A stretch of 19,188 nt of DNA from UMGS1225 sp034086705 (lineage in GTDB: Bacteria > Bacillota > Clostridia > Oscillospirales > CAG-272), in NCBI GenBank assembly GCA_034086705.1, contig JAXDZV010000092.1:1-19188 (forward strand). The letters are read 5' to 3'. Numbering within the stretch: the stretch's first letter is position 1; each line of letters opens with the position of its first letter. Below are positions 1 to 7,324 of the stretch, piece by piece. The translations under genes were made by a program, and so were the position numbers. Below the pieces are notes generated by a model, which saw only the letters and a list, made by a program, of their open reading frames with translations, was not told the DNA's origin and ran no database searches.

Positions 1-361
1 TTTAGCCCTTGTGCAAACTACCCGTTTGACGGGTGGATATGATTATATATCGCTAACAGCTTACACTCTATCTAAACAGTGCTTAAACCGGATTACCAAA
101 GAAATCATAAAGAGAACATCGCAAAATACGGTACGGTTGCAGCACCAAAACGCGTTCTTTCGTTTTAGCAGTATATTGCTATCTATTAGATGCAGGGTTG
201 TAACCTTATCATTATTTGGGATGTCACGAGTGCTTGTTAATCCTTTTTTTGGCGGCGTCTGTGCAAGCGTATCGAGCTTTTGTATTGAACCGTTTGGTTT
301 TATACTCATTCCTGCGTATCTATTTTTAAATATCTGCAATTCTGAAAATATGGGGTATTGA
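1..361. other. gene-free left edge
   Basis: I see no convincing gene here. Open frames exist on both strands, but none has a ribosome site, a recognisable motif or a composition like the real genes of the window. The only structure I could pick out is a short hairpin at 18-36: an 8-bp stem (one G-T pair) closed by a TTG triloop. The stretch may belong to the same decayed locus as the pseudogene that follows, but I could not recognise any coding remnant in it. Confidence 0.5.
18..36. repeat. short inverted repeat (8-bp stem, TTG loop)
   Basis: Positions 18-25 pair with 29-36 around a three-base loop (core ACCCGT / ACGGGT). No run of T follows on either strand, so it is not a good terminator. 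Small hairpins with triloops occur at the ends of IS200/IS605-type elements, but no transposase is visible and the window edge is only 17 bases away. The origin is undetermined. Confidence 0.35.
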
Positions 362-800
362 GATTTTTGGAAAAACAAAGTCGATATATCCAGACAAGAA
401 TGCGAAACGATTTGCGGCTTACTCGATCGTGTTTCCGGTAAATTGTGGATGCCGACAGCAGGGAAGCGGTCCATGGCCTGGTGGTGGCATTTATGAATAC
501 GCCAGACAGAAGAATATGCAACGGGCGATTCCGCTTTCAGAGGTGTATACCATGCGCTTGTAATGGAGTATAGCGGCGCCATTTCACAGTAGATGCAACT
601 GATGGAAGTAGCAGTGGGAGAGCATATTGTATTTGAACGCGGGCCTTTTGATTTTGAAACGGGAAACGCATTGGTAAAAGAAAAATTGAAAGCCCACGTC
701 GGTCTTTGATTTTGAAATAAGCGGTTATTTTCTGGCTACTACGCGAACAGAGTCTATCATTTCTATCATGAATACAAATGTTTTGGCAATATGCAAGATC
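362..800 (+). pseudogene. decayed GyrI-like / AraC-type effector-binding domain protein
   Basis: Plus-strand pieces in two alternating frames line up in order with the C-terminal effector-binding domain (GyrI-like, small-molecule-binding) of AraC-type regulators. They are 362-493 (…VDISRQECETICGLLD…), about 460-560 (…GPWPGGGIYEYARQKN…), 560-706 (…VGEHIVFERGPFDFE…), 705 to about 746 (FDFEISGYFLATTR) and about 746-800 (RVYHFYHEYKCFGNM). The pieces need at least four frame changes. There is also an in-frame TAG after ISQ, near position 592. IVFERGPFDFE and the final YFYH-like strand are the most family-like parts. No start, ribosome site or DNA-binding domain is recognisable upstream. The family match is from memory of the domain's consensus; the order of pieces and the frame changes are read directly. 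The 3' boundary is approximate. The remnant converges on sigG. Confidence 0.6.
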
Positions 801-845
801 CAAGGGGATTTTGTGTATTATGTCTGAACGTTTTGATGTTATAGA

Positions 846-1628
846 CTAAAAGTCTTTTTTTAAACGCGCGAGCGCTCCTTTTTCCAGTCTTGAAACTTGT
901 GCTTGCGAAATCCCAATTTCCGATGCTATTTCCATTTGTGTTCTGCCGAGAAAAAAACGCATGCGGATGATCTTTTTTTCGCGTTCGCTGAGTTTTTTTA
1001 GTGCTTCGCAAAGCGCTATGTCGTCCAGCCAGGCATCATCTGTTCCACACGGATCGCTGATTTGATCCATGACATAAATAGAATCACCGCCGTCATTGTA
1101 GACCGGTTCAAACAAGGAGATAGGTTCCACAATAGCTTCCAAGGCACAACTCACCTCCCCGGGGGTACAAGAAAGTGAAACAGCAATTTCCTCCAATGTT
1201 GGCTCTCGACCGTATCGTTCGGAAAGGGTCTCCTTCGCTTTAAGTGCTTGATATGCTAAGTCACGCACGCTACGACTGACGCGAATTGCGTTATTGTCTC
1301 GCAGATAGCGCCGAATTTCACCAATGATCATAGGAACGGCGTAGGTTGACAATTGTACGCCGGCTGTGATATCAAAATGATCGATTGATTTTATCAGACC
1401 AACGCAACCAACTTGAAACAGATCATCCATATTCTCTGTTCTGGAAGAAAAGCGCTGAATTATACTGAGAACCAGCCGCAGATTTCCTGTGATCAGTTTT
1501 TGCCTGGCTGTTTCGTCCCCGTGTGCCATAGCCGAAAGATATTTTTGGTTTTCTTGCGATGTTAATGTCGGTAATTGCGCTGTATTGATACCGCAAATCT
1601 CGACTTTTCCCGCGCGACCCCAGGCCAT
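846..1628 (-). CDS. sigG: RNA polymerase sporulation sigma factor SigG
   Basis: This 260-residue sigma-70 family protein directs late forespore transcription during endospore formation. The N-terminal KVEICGINTAQLP (residues 8-20) is the signature that separates SigG from SigF. Region 2 lies at about 45-115 (MDDLFQVGCVGLIKSIDHFD at 67-86, STYAVPMIIGEIRRYLRD at 94-111). Region 3 is at about 120-185. Region 4 is at about 205-258, with the helix-turn-helix TQMEIASEIGISQAQVSRLE at 230-249. Length is normal for the family. The ATG at 1628 follows a GGCGGGTGA ribosome site. In Bacillus sigG sits after sigE; here its upstream neighbour is carB, separated by a hairpin and a SigF-type promoter, so it is probably transcribed on its own in the forespore. 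No terminator was seen after the stop codon. Confidence 0.95.
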   Translation of the reverse strand: MAWGRAGKVEICGINTAQLPTLTSQENQKYLSAMAHGDETARQKLITGNLRLVLSIIQRFSSRTENMDDLFQVGCVGLIKSIDHFDITAGVQLSTYAVPMIIGEIRRYLRDNNAIRVSRSVRDLAYQALKAKETLSERYGREPTLEEIAVSLSCTPGEVSCALEAIVEPISLFEPVYNDGGDSIYVMDQISDPCGTDDAWLDDIALCEALKKLSEREKKIIRMRFFLGRTQMEIASEIGISQAQVSRLEKGALARLKKDF

Positions 1629-1660
1629 TTTTTCACCCGCCTTTATGCTCTGACTGTTTT

Positions 1661-1691
1661 TAGTATTGACGCAGAGCCGGTTGGCTTATAC
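1661..1691 (-). promoter_or_regulatory. candidate SigF-type promoter of sigG
   Basis: On the minus strand GTATA (1687-1691) is followed by a 16-base spacer and GTCAATACTA (1661-1670). The Bacillus SigF consensus is GYWTA, about 16 bases, then GGNRANANTW; every fixed position fits except the second G of the -10 element. It lies 33 bases upstream of the sigG ATG. In spore formers sigG is classically SigF-dependent and then autoregulated, which suits this site. Confidence 0.6.
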
Positions 1692-1726
1692 AGCTTTGGG
1701 ACCGCAAAATATTTCCATATAGGAAT

Positions 1727-1759
1727 GCGGAGCAGCCCCTTTCTTTGAGGCTGCTCCGC
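1727..1759 (-). terminator. hairpin after carB, probable terminator
   Basis: A perfect 11-bp GC-rich stem (1727-1737 with 1749-1759) encloses an 11-base loop, 13 bases past the carB stop codon. Neither strand has a good T-run directly after it, so it may act as a weak or factor-assisted terminator or as a 3'-end mRNA stabiliser. It separates the nucleotide and nitrogen genes from sigG. Confidence 0.55.
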
Positions 1760-1772
1760 TGTTGTAAGCTTT

Positions 1773-4700
1773 TTATAAATCTTCGCTGTTGATGGTAGAA
1801 ATATCAGGAATAATTTCTTCCAATACATCCAGCACGATACGTACGGTATCTAAAGAGGTGAAAATTGTGACGCCGTTTTGTACGGCGCAGCGGCGAATAG
1901 CTACACCGTCTTCATAGTGAACCCCGGAGAGAATAGCACGTGTATTGATGATATAGCTGACATAGCCGGCCCGAATGGAATCTAATATTTCCTCGCTGCC
2001 CTCACTTAATTTGCCACGCAAACGTGTTCGAATTCCATGCTGTTTGAGAAAAGCGGCGGTTCCTGCTGTGGCTTCGATATTAAAACCAAGGCGATAAAAA
2101 CGTTCAACTAGGGGAAAGGCTTCCTGTTTGTCTTCGTCTGCGAGTGTAACGATGACAGTGCCGTATTCTTTCATTTTGACGCCGGAAGCCTGCAGTGCCT
2201 TATATAGCGCACGGTTCAAACGCTTGTCATAGCCAATTGCTTCACCTGTAGATTTCATTTCCGGAGAGAGGTAGGCATCCATGCCTGTCAATTTTTCAAA
2301 GGAAAAGGCCGGTGCTTTAACATACCACCGTTTTCTCTCCTGCGGAATCATTTCTGTAATGCCTTGTGCGCATAGAGATTGGCCGAGCATGACGCGTGTG
2401 GCAATACAGACAAGGTTAAATCCACTTGATTTGGAGAGAAAGGGAACGCTCCGGGAGGCACGAGGATTTACTTCAATGACATAGACATTATCTTGTGCAT
2501 CGACAATGAATTGAATATTGAATAAGCCAATTATTCCGATGCCGAGCCCGAGCTTGGTTGTGTAATTTGAGATGGTATCTTTTACGGCTTGAGAAACAGA
2601 AAATGTCGGGTAGACACTGGTGCTGTCACCGGAGTGAACTCCAGTACGCTCGACCAGCTCCATAATACCCGGAATGAAAACTTGTTTGCCGTCACATACA
2701 GCATCAACTTCCAATTCTTTTCCCATGAGATATTTATCGATTAACACGGGTTTGTCTTCATCGATCTCAACGGCATTTTTTAAATATTTACGTAGCATGG
2801 TTTCATTTGCTACGATTTCCATGGCTCTGCCGCCCAGTACAAAAGAGGGGCGCACCAACACCGGATAGCCGATGCGTTTAGCTGCCTCAACACCGTTTTC
2901 TATGTTTGTCACTGCTTCTCCTTTGGGATTTGGGATTTCCAGTGATTTGATGACAGCATCGAATGCATCTCTGTTTTCTGCCTTCTCGATTGCATCGCAA
3001 TCGGTACCGATGATATGAACTCCTCGCTTTGTCAATGGATCGGCAAGATTTACAGCGGTTTGTCCCCCCAGCGTTACAATGACTCCCAGAGGTTTTTCCA
3101 GGTGGACAATGTTCATAACATCTTCCGGTGTCAGTGGTTCAAAGTAAAGTTTGTCTGCTGTGGTATAATCGGTTGAGACGGTCTCCGGATTGTTATTGAT
3201 GACGATGGCTTCGTAGCCAAGCTGTTGAATGGTATGAATGGCATGTACCGTCGAATAATCAAATTCCACACCTTGTCCGATCCGGATCGGGCCGGAGCCT
3301 AATACGATGACTTTTTGCTTTTCAGAAACGATAGACTCATTTTCCTCAGCATAGGTGGAATAAAAATAGGGAACGTAGCTTTCAAATTCGCTGGCGCAGG
3401 TGTCAATCATTTTGTATACCGGAAAGATATTTTCTCTGCAACGCAGTGCATACACATCATCTTCCTGTATATGCCACAATTCAGCAACGTAAGAATCAGA
3501 AAAGCCAAGTCGTTTTGCTTCGCGGAGCAAATCTACCGCGCCGGGGTTTGCTTCCATTTCCTTCTCAAAATCAACTATTTTTTTAATCTTATCTAAAAAG
3601 AACATATCGATCTGCGTAATATCACAGATGAGCAACGGATCTACGCCACTCCACATAAGCTGTGAAATGGCGTACAGACGATCGTCTGTTCCTTCTTTAA
3701 TATAGTCCAGTAAAGCCTCGATGCTCATATGAGCACGGTCAAATTTTTCCATATGGATATGGTTTTTACCGGACTCCAGGGAGCGGATTGCCTTGAGCAA
3801 ACTTTCCTCAAAGGTACGGCCGACGCTCATAACTTCACCCGTGGCCTTCATCTGAGTGGAAAGCGTATTGAGTGCAGCGGGAAATTTATCAAAGGGGAAT
3901 CGTGGCATTTTTGTGACGACATAGTCTAATGCCGGTTCAAAACATGCCGGAGTGTTTGCAAGCTGAATCTCGTCTAAGCGCATTCCGACCGCAATTTTTG
4001 CGGAGACCCGCGCGATCGGATATCCACTTGCTTTGGAAGCCAGCGCAGAGGAACGTGAAACACGTGGGTTAACCTCAATTACGTAGTATCGGAAGGAATT
4101 GGGATCTAAAGCAAACTGTACATTGCACCCTCCCTTTACATCCAAAGCACGAATGATTTTCAGCGCACTGTCGCGCAGCATGTGATATTCCTTATTAGTC
4201 AGAGTCTGGCTGGGAGCAACGACAATGGAATCTCCTGTATGAATGCCGACAGGATCGAGGTTCTCCATATTGCAGACGGTAATGGCTGTATCGTTTGCAT
4301 CCCGCATCACCTCATATTCAATTTCTTTATACCCTTTAATGCTTTTTTCCACAAGGACTTGATGCACGGGAGAAAGTGCAAGTGCATTTTTCATCATTTG
4401 TTGCATCTGCTGTGGAGTATAAGCAAATCCACCGCCTGTACCGCCGAGGGTAAAGGCAGGACGTAAAATAACCGGATAACCAATTTGTTCGGCAGCGTTT
4501 AAGCCTTCCTCGATGGTATATGTGATTTGAGAAGGAACAACCGGCTCTCCGATTCGTTCACAAAGTTCTTTAAAAAGCTCGCGGTCTTCCGCGCACTCAA
4601 TGCTCTTAGCATCTGTTCCAAGGAGTTCGATCTCACATTCGGCCAAAACACCTTTTTTTGCAAGTTGCATGGCAAGATTCAGTCCGGTTTGTCCACCAAT

Positions 4701-4967
4701 TCCAGGAACAATGGCATCCGGCCGTTCCATGCGGCAAATGCGCGCGAGATATTCCAGGGTTAACGGTTCCATATATACTTTATCTGCAATCATGGTGTCC
4801 GTCATGATGGTCGCCGGATTGGAGTTTGCCAGAATAACTTCATAGCCTTCCTCTTTCAGAGCCAGGCAGGCCTGTGTTCCAGCATAATCAAATTCCGCTG
4901 CCTGTCCGATAACGATTGGTCCTGAACCGATTACAAGAATTTTTCGAATATCTTCTCTTTTAGGCAC
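1773..4967 (-). CDS. carB: carbamoyl-phosphate synthase large subunit
   Basis: The 1064-residue product makes carbamoyl phosphate from bicarbonate, ATP and ammonia channelled from CarA, feeding pyrimidine and arginine synthesis. The two homologous halves are plain: the first opens with KILVIGSGPIVIGQAAEFDY near residue 9, the second with VIVLGSGPIRIGQGVEFDYS. Each carries an ATP-grasp domain (RPAFTLGGTGGGFA and RPSFVLGGRAM). The last ~130 residues form the MGS-like allosteric domain. The start is a GTG (VPKREDIRKI), chosen because family members begin with PKRxDI and AGGAGG lies nine bases upstream; the reading frame is open 43 codons further up but that part lies inside carA in another frame. 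It overlaps the end of carA by 8 bp, which suggests translational coupling. Length is normal. Confidence 0.97.
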   Translation of the reverse strand: MPKREDIRKILVIGSGPIVIGQAAEFDYAGTQACLALKEEGYEVILANSNPATIMTDTMIADKVYMEPLTLEYLARICRMERPDAIVPGIGGQTGLNLAMQLAKKGVLAECEIELLGTDAKSIECAEDRELFKELCERIGEPVVPSQITYTIEEGLNAAEQIGYPVILRPAFTLGGTGGGFAYTPQQMQQMMKNALALSPVHQVLVEKSIKGYKEIEYEVMRDANDTAITVCNMENLDPVGIHTGDSIVVAPSQTLTNKEYHMLRDSALKIIRALDVKGGCNVQFALDPNSFRYYVIEVNPRVSRSSALASKASGYPIARVSAKIAVGMRLDEIQLANTPACFEPALDYVVTKMPRFPFDKFPAALNTLSTQMKATGEVMSVGRTFEESLLKAIRSLESGKNHIHMEKFDRAHMSIEALLDYIKEGTDDRLYAISQLMWSGVDPLLICDITQIDMFFLDKIKKIVDFEKEMEANPGAVDLLREAKRLGFSDSYVAELWHIQEDDVYALRCRENIFPVYKMIDTCASEFESYVPYFYSTYAEENESIVSEKQKVIVLGSGPIRIGQGVEFDYSTVHAIHTIQQLGYEAIVINNNPETVSTDYTTADKLYFEPLTPEDVMNIVHLEKPLGVIVTLGGQTAVNLADPLTKRGVHIIGTDCDAIEKAENRDAFDAVIKSLEIPNPKGEAVTNIENGVEAAKRIGYPVLVRPSFVLGGRAMEIVANETMLRKYLKNAVEIDEDKPVLIDKYLMGKELEVDAVCDGKQVFIPGIMELVERTGVHSGDSTSVYPTFSVSQAVKDTISNYTTKLGLGIGIIGLFNIQFIVDAQDNVYVIEVNPRASRSVPFLSKSSGFNLVCIATRVMLGQSLCAQGITEMIPQERKRWYVKAPAFSFEKLTGMDAYLSPEMKSTGEAIGYDKRLNRALYKALQASGVKMKEYGTVIVTLADEDKQEAFPLVERFYRLGFNIEATAGTAAFLKQHGIRTRLRGKLSEGSEEILDSIRAGYVSYIINTRAILSGVHYEDGVAIRRCAVQNGVTIFTSLDTVRIVLDVLEEIIPDISTINSEDL

Positions 4968-6054
4968 GGCGTTTTTCCTCCTGCATAAGCTTGGTGAATT
5001 CGCCGAACAGATAGGCACTGTCCTGCGGTCCCGGGGCGCTCTCGGGATGGTATTGAATACTGAAGACGCGGTCTTTTCGGCAGCAGACACCTTCAACTGT
5101 ACCGTCTAACAGATTTCTGTGTGTAACGGTTAATCCTGCGCCTTGCAATGTGCTTTCATCCACTGCATAGCTGTGGTTCTGTGATGTAATTTCGATTTTT
5201 CCGTTTTCCAAATGCATAACAGGATGGTTGCCGCCGCGGTGCCCAAATTTTAACTTGTACGTCTTTGCTCCATATGCCAGGGAAATGATTTGGTGACCAA
5301 GACAAATGCCGAACATGGGGAAACGGCCGCGCAGTGCTTTTACAGTTTCAATGACCGGCGTAACATCTTCCGGATTTCCGGGGCCGTTGGATAAAAAGAT
5401 ACCGTCAGGTTTCATAAAAATAATTTCTTCGGCAGAGGTATTAAACGGTACGACGGTTACGTTACAGCCAAAACGGTTCAAAGAGCGAATAATGTTGAGC
5501 TTCATACCGCAATCAATCGCGACAACATTAAACTGCGGATTGGCAGTTCGTGCATACCAACGCTTGCGGCAGCTCACCCGCGCAACGGCATCGTGTGGCT
5601 CCGGCGTTGCGGCGAGCACTGCCAGCGCTTCGGAACGGGGCGTGTTTGCGGCGGTAATCATGACTCTGCGCGAGCCGAAATCTCGGATGCTGCGGGTTAA
5701 AGCCCGCGTGTCAATACCGTAGACGCCCGGAATCCCATTCTCCTCCAGCAGCTCAGATAAGGTTTTGGTATAACGGAAATTAGATGGCATATCGTTATAA
5801 TCATAGACAATCATGGCACCAATGGAGGGATTTTTACATTCATAATCATCGTCGGTGATTCCATAATTGCCGATTAAAGGATATGTCATTACGACTGCTT
5901 GATCTGTATAGGATGGATCAGAAGCAATCTCTTGATAACCAACTACAGAAGTGTTAAATACAATTTCACAAATGCGGTCGCAAACCGCTCCGAACGAAAA
6001 ACCGTAGTATTCGCTGCCGTCTTCTAACACAATTTTCCGGTCTTTTTGTCTCAT
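4960..6054 (-). CDS. carA: carbamoyl-phosphate synthase small (glutamine amidotransferase) subunit
   Basis: The 364-residue subunit hydrolyses glutamine and passes ammonia to CarB. An N-terminal CPSase-small-chain domain covers about 5-140 (VGYQEIASDPSYTDQ, YGIDTRALTR). A class I glutamine amidotransferase domain covers about 175-358. The catalytic triad is Cys251 (FGICLGHQ), His336 and Glu338 (QYHPESAPGPQD). The ATG at 6054 begins the family-like MRQKDRKIVLEDG; AAGGAG lies 12 bases upstream. A longer reading frame to 6195 would overlap the aminotransferase gene and adds no family-like sequence. It lies 37 bp after dapL and overlaps carB by 8 bp. Both subunits are intact. Confidence 0.96.
   Translation of the reverse strand: MRQKDRKIVLEDGSEYYGFSFGAVCDRICEIVFNTSVVGYQEIASDPSYTDQAVVMTYPLIGNYGITDDDYECKNPSIGAMIVYDYNDMPSNFRYTKTLSELLEENGIPGVYGIDTRALTRSIRDFGSRRVMITAANTPRSEALAVLAATPEPHDAVARVSCRKRWYARTANPQFNVVAIDCGMKLNIIRSLNRFGCNVTVVPFNTSAEEIIFMKPDGIFLSNGPGNPEDVTPVIETVKALRGRFPMFGICLGHQIISLAYGAKTYKLKFGHRGGNHPVMHLENGKIEITSQNHSYAVDESTLQGAGLTVTHRNLLDGTVEGVCCRKDRVFSIQYHPESAPGPQDSAYLFGEFTKLMQEEKRRA
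4977..4982 (-). promoter_or_regulatory. ribosome binding site of carB
   Basis: The minus strand reads AGGAGG nine bases before the GTG at 4967, inside the last codons of carA. It decides the carB start against the longer frame that opens at 5096. Confidence 0.8.
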
Positions 6055-6091
6055 TTTGGCTTTTTTCTCCTTGTCTTTAAAACAGCAATTT

Positions 6092-7273
6092 TCAAAACAG
6101 CCTTTGGATTCTTTGTGCTGCAAGTTTTGTTTGTTCGGGGTCTCCAAATGCAGACAGGCGGAAATAGTTGTCACCGCAGGTGCCAAAGCCGACACCGGGT
6201 GTTCCGATAATCTGTGCGTTGTGCAGCAAATAGTGAAAGCATTCCCAGCTGCACATTCCTGCAGGGCATTGCATCCAAAGATATGGCGCGTTGATACCGC
6301 CGGAATAGGAAAGCCCGCGAGCAGAAAGAGCTTGCCCTAAAATATGAGCATTTTGCCGGTACACTTCGATATTAGCACGGATTTGCTGTTGTCCTTCTGC
6401 GGAAAAAACGGCGGCGGCAGCACATTGGGTAATATAGGAAACTCCGTTGGTTTTTGTGGTGCGGTCACGTACCCACATATCATGCAAAGAAATGCCGTTA
6501 TAAGCCAATGAACGAGGCACGATCGTATACCCGCAGCGGATTCCCGTGAAGCCGGCTGTTTTAGAAAGAGAACAGATCTCAATTGCACAACTTTGGCTAT
6601 CCGGAACTTCAAAAATGGAATGCGGAACATCTTCCTCCTGAATAAACGCTTCATATGCAGCGTCAAAAATAATCAAAGCATGCTGCTCTTTGGCATAGTG
6701 GATCCACTTTGCCAGTGCTTCTCGACGCATAACAGTACCGGTTGGGTTATTCGGTGCGCACAGATAAATCAAATCGGCATGTTGTTTTGGATCCGGGAGG
6801 GGTAAAAATCCGTTGGCTGCGGAACAGGGCATAGTAGCAATGCGATGCCCTGCCATGATATTGACATCGACATAAGCAGGATAGGCAGGTTGCGGGATTA
6901 GTGCAAGGGTGTCTGGGGCAAACAAGTCGGTTATAGCACCCAGATCATCGCTTGCTCCGTGGGAAATAAAGATTTCTTCGGGAGTGAGCACAATGCCACG
7001 CGCTGCATAATGCGCACAAATGGCTTGCCTGAGAAAGTCTGCACCGCATTCGGGCATGTACCCATGGAAGCTTTGTTTTTTTGCTTGCGCACAAACAGCA
7101 CGCTGCATGGCTGTGATGACAGCATCGCAAAGGGGAAGTGTCACATCACCGACGCCGAGATGCAGCAGTTTTACGTCGGGATGTGTCGCTTGATATTTCT
7201 TTTGTTCTTGTGCAATCTGAGAGAATAGATACGAAGGTCGGAGCTTTTGATACGCCGAATTCGGTGTAAGCGT
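6092..7273 (-). CDS. dapL: LL-diaminopimelate aminotransferase, non-canonical (ACG) start
   Basis: A PLP-dependent class I/II aminotransferase of the DapL type, which converts tetrahydrodipicolinate to LL-diaminopimelate with glutamate as donor (lysine and peptidoglycan precursor). PNNPTGT, DAAYEAF and the Schiff-base motif SLSKTAGFTGIRCGYTIVP (Lys238) are clear; the last is a DapL hallmark. The first ATG/GTG/TTG in frame is a GTG at 7144, giving 350 residues, but the frame upstream encodes the conserved N-terminus (LTPNSAYQKLRPSYLFSQI… and HLGVGDVTLPL), so the gene must start earlier. No ATG, GTG or TTG exists between 7144 and the stop at 7325. A perfect AAAGGAGG sits seven bases before an ACG at 7273 exactly where homologues have Met, giving 393 residues, the normal family length. 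The start therefore looks like an ATG-to-ACG change. It lies 51 bp after purA. Confidence 0.85.
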   Translation of the reverse strand, partial: TLTPNSAYQKLRPSYLFSQIAQEQKKYQATHPDVKLLHLGVGDVTLPLCDAVITAMQRAVCAQAKKQSFHGYMPECGADFLRQAICAHYAARGIVLTPEEIFISHGASDDLGAITDLFAPDTLALIPQPAYPAYVDVNIMAGHRIATMPCSAANGFLPLPDPKQHADLIYLCAPNNPTGTVMRREALAKWIHYAKEQHALIIFDAAYEAFIQEEDVPHSIFEVPDSQSCAIEICSLSKTAGFTGIRCGYTIVPRSLAYNGISLHDMWVRDRTTKTNGVSYITQCAAAAVFSAEGQQQIRANIEVYRQNAHILGQALSARGLSYSGGINAPYLWMQCPAGMCSWECFHYLLHNAQIIGTPGVGFGTCGDNYFRLSAFGDPEQTKLAAQRIQRLF

Positions 7274-7280
7274 GCCGAGC

Positions 7281-7288
7281 CCTCCTTT
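7281..7288 (-). promoter_or_regulatory. ribosome binding site pointing to an ACG start of dapL
   Basis: The minus strand reads AAAGGAGG here, then a seven-base spacer and ACG CTT ACA CCG AAT. This is a textbook ribosome site with no ATG, GTG or TTG in the usual window. Its position is the main evidence that dapL translation begins at 7273. Confidence 0.75.
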
Positions 7289-7324
7289 TGAAAACCCGGA
7301 TAGCGCTGCGAGCGTACGGGCAAA

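Noticed and set aside
11..361. Plus-strand open frame of 116 codons
   Set aside because: No ribosome site, no motif, and a composition unlike the real genes. It ends where the pseudogene pieces start, in the same frame, but I could not recognise a DNA-binding domain in it.
61..582. Minus-strand open frame of 173 codons at the left edge
   Set aside because: It lacks a ribosome site and any recognisable motif, and it runs antisense to the plus-strand effector-binding-domain pieces, which make much better protein sense.
6055..6195. N-terminal extension of carA overlapping dapL
   Set aside because: CarA family proteins begin close to MRQKDRKIVLEDG. The extra 47 residues are out-of-frame dapL sequence.
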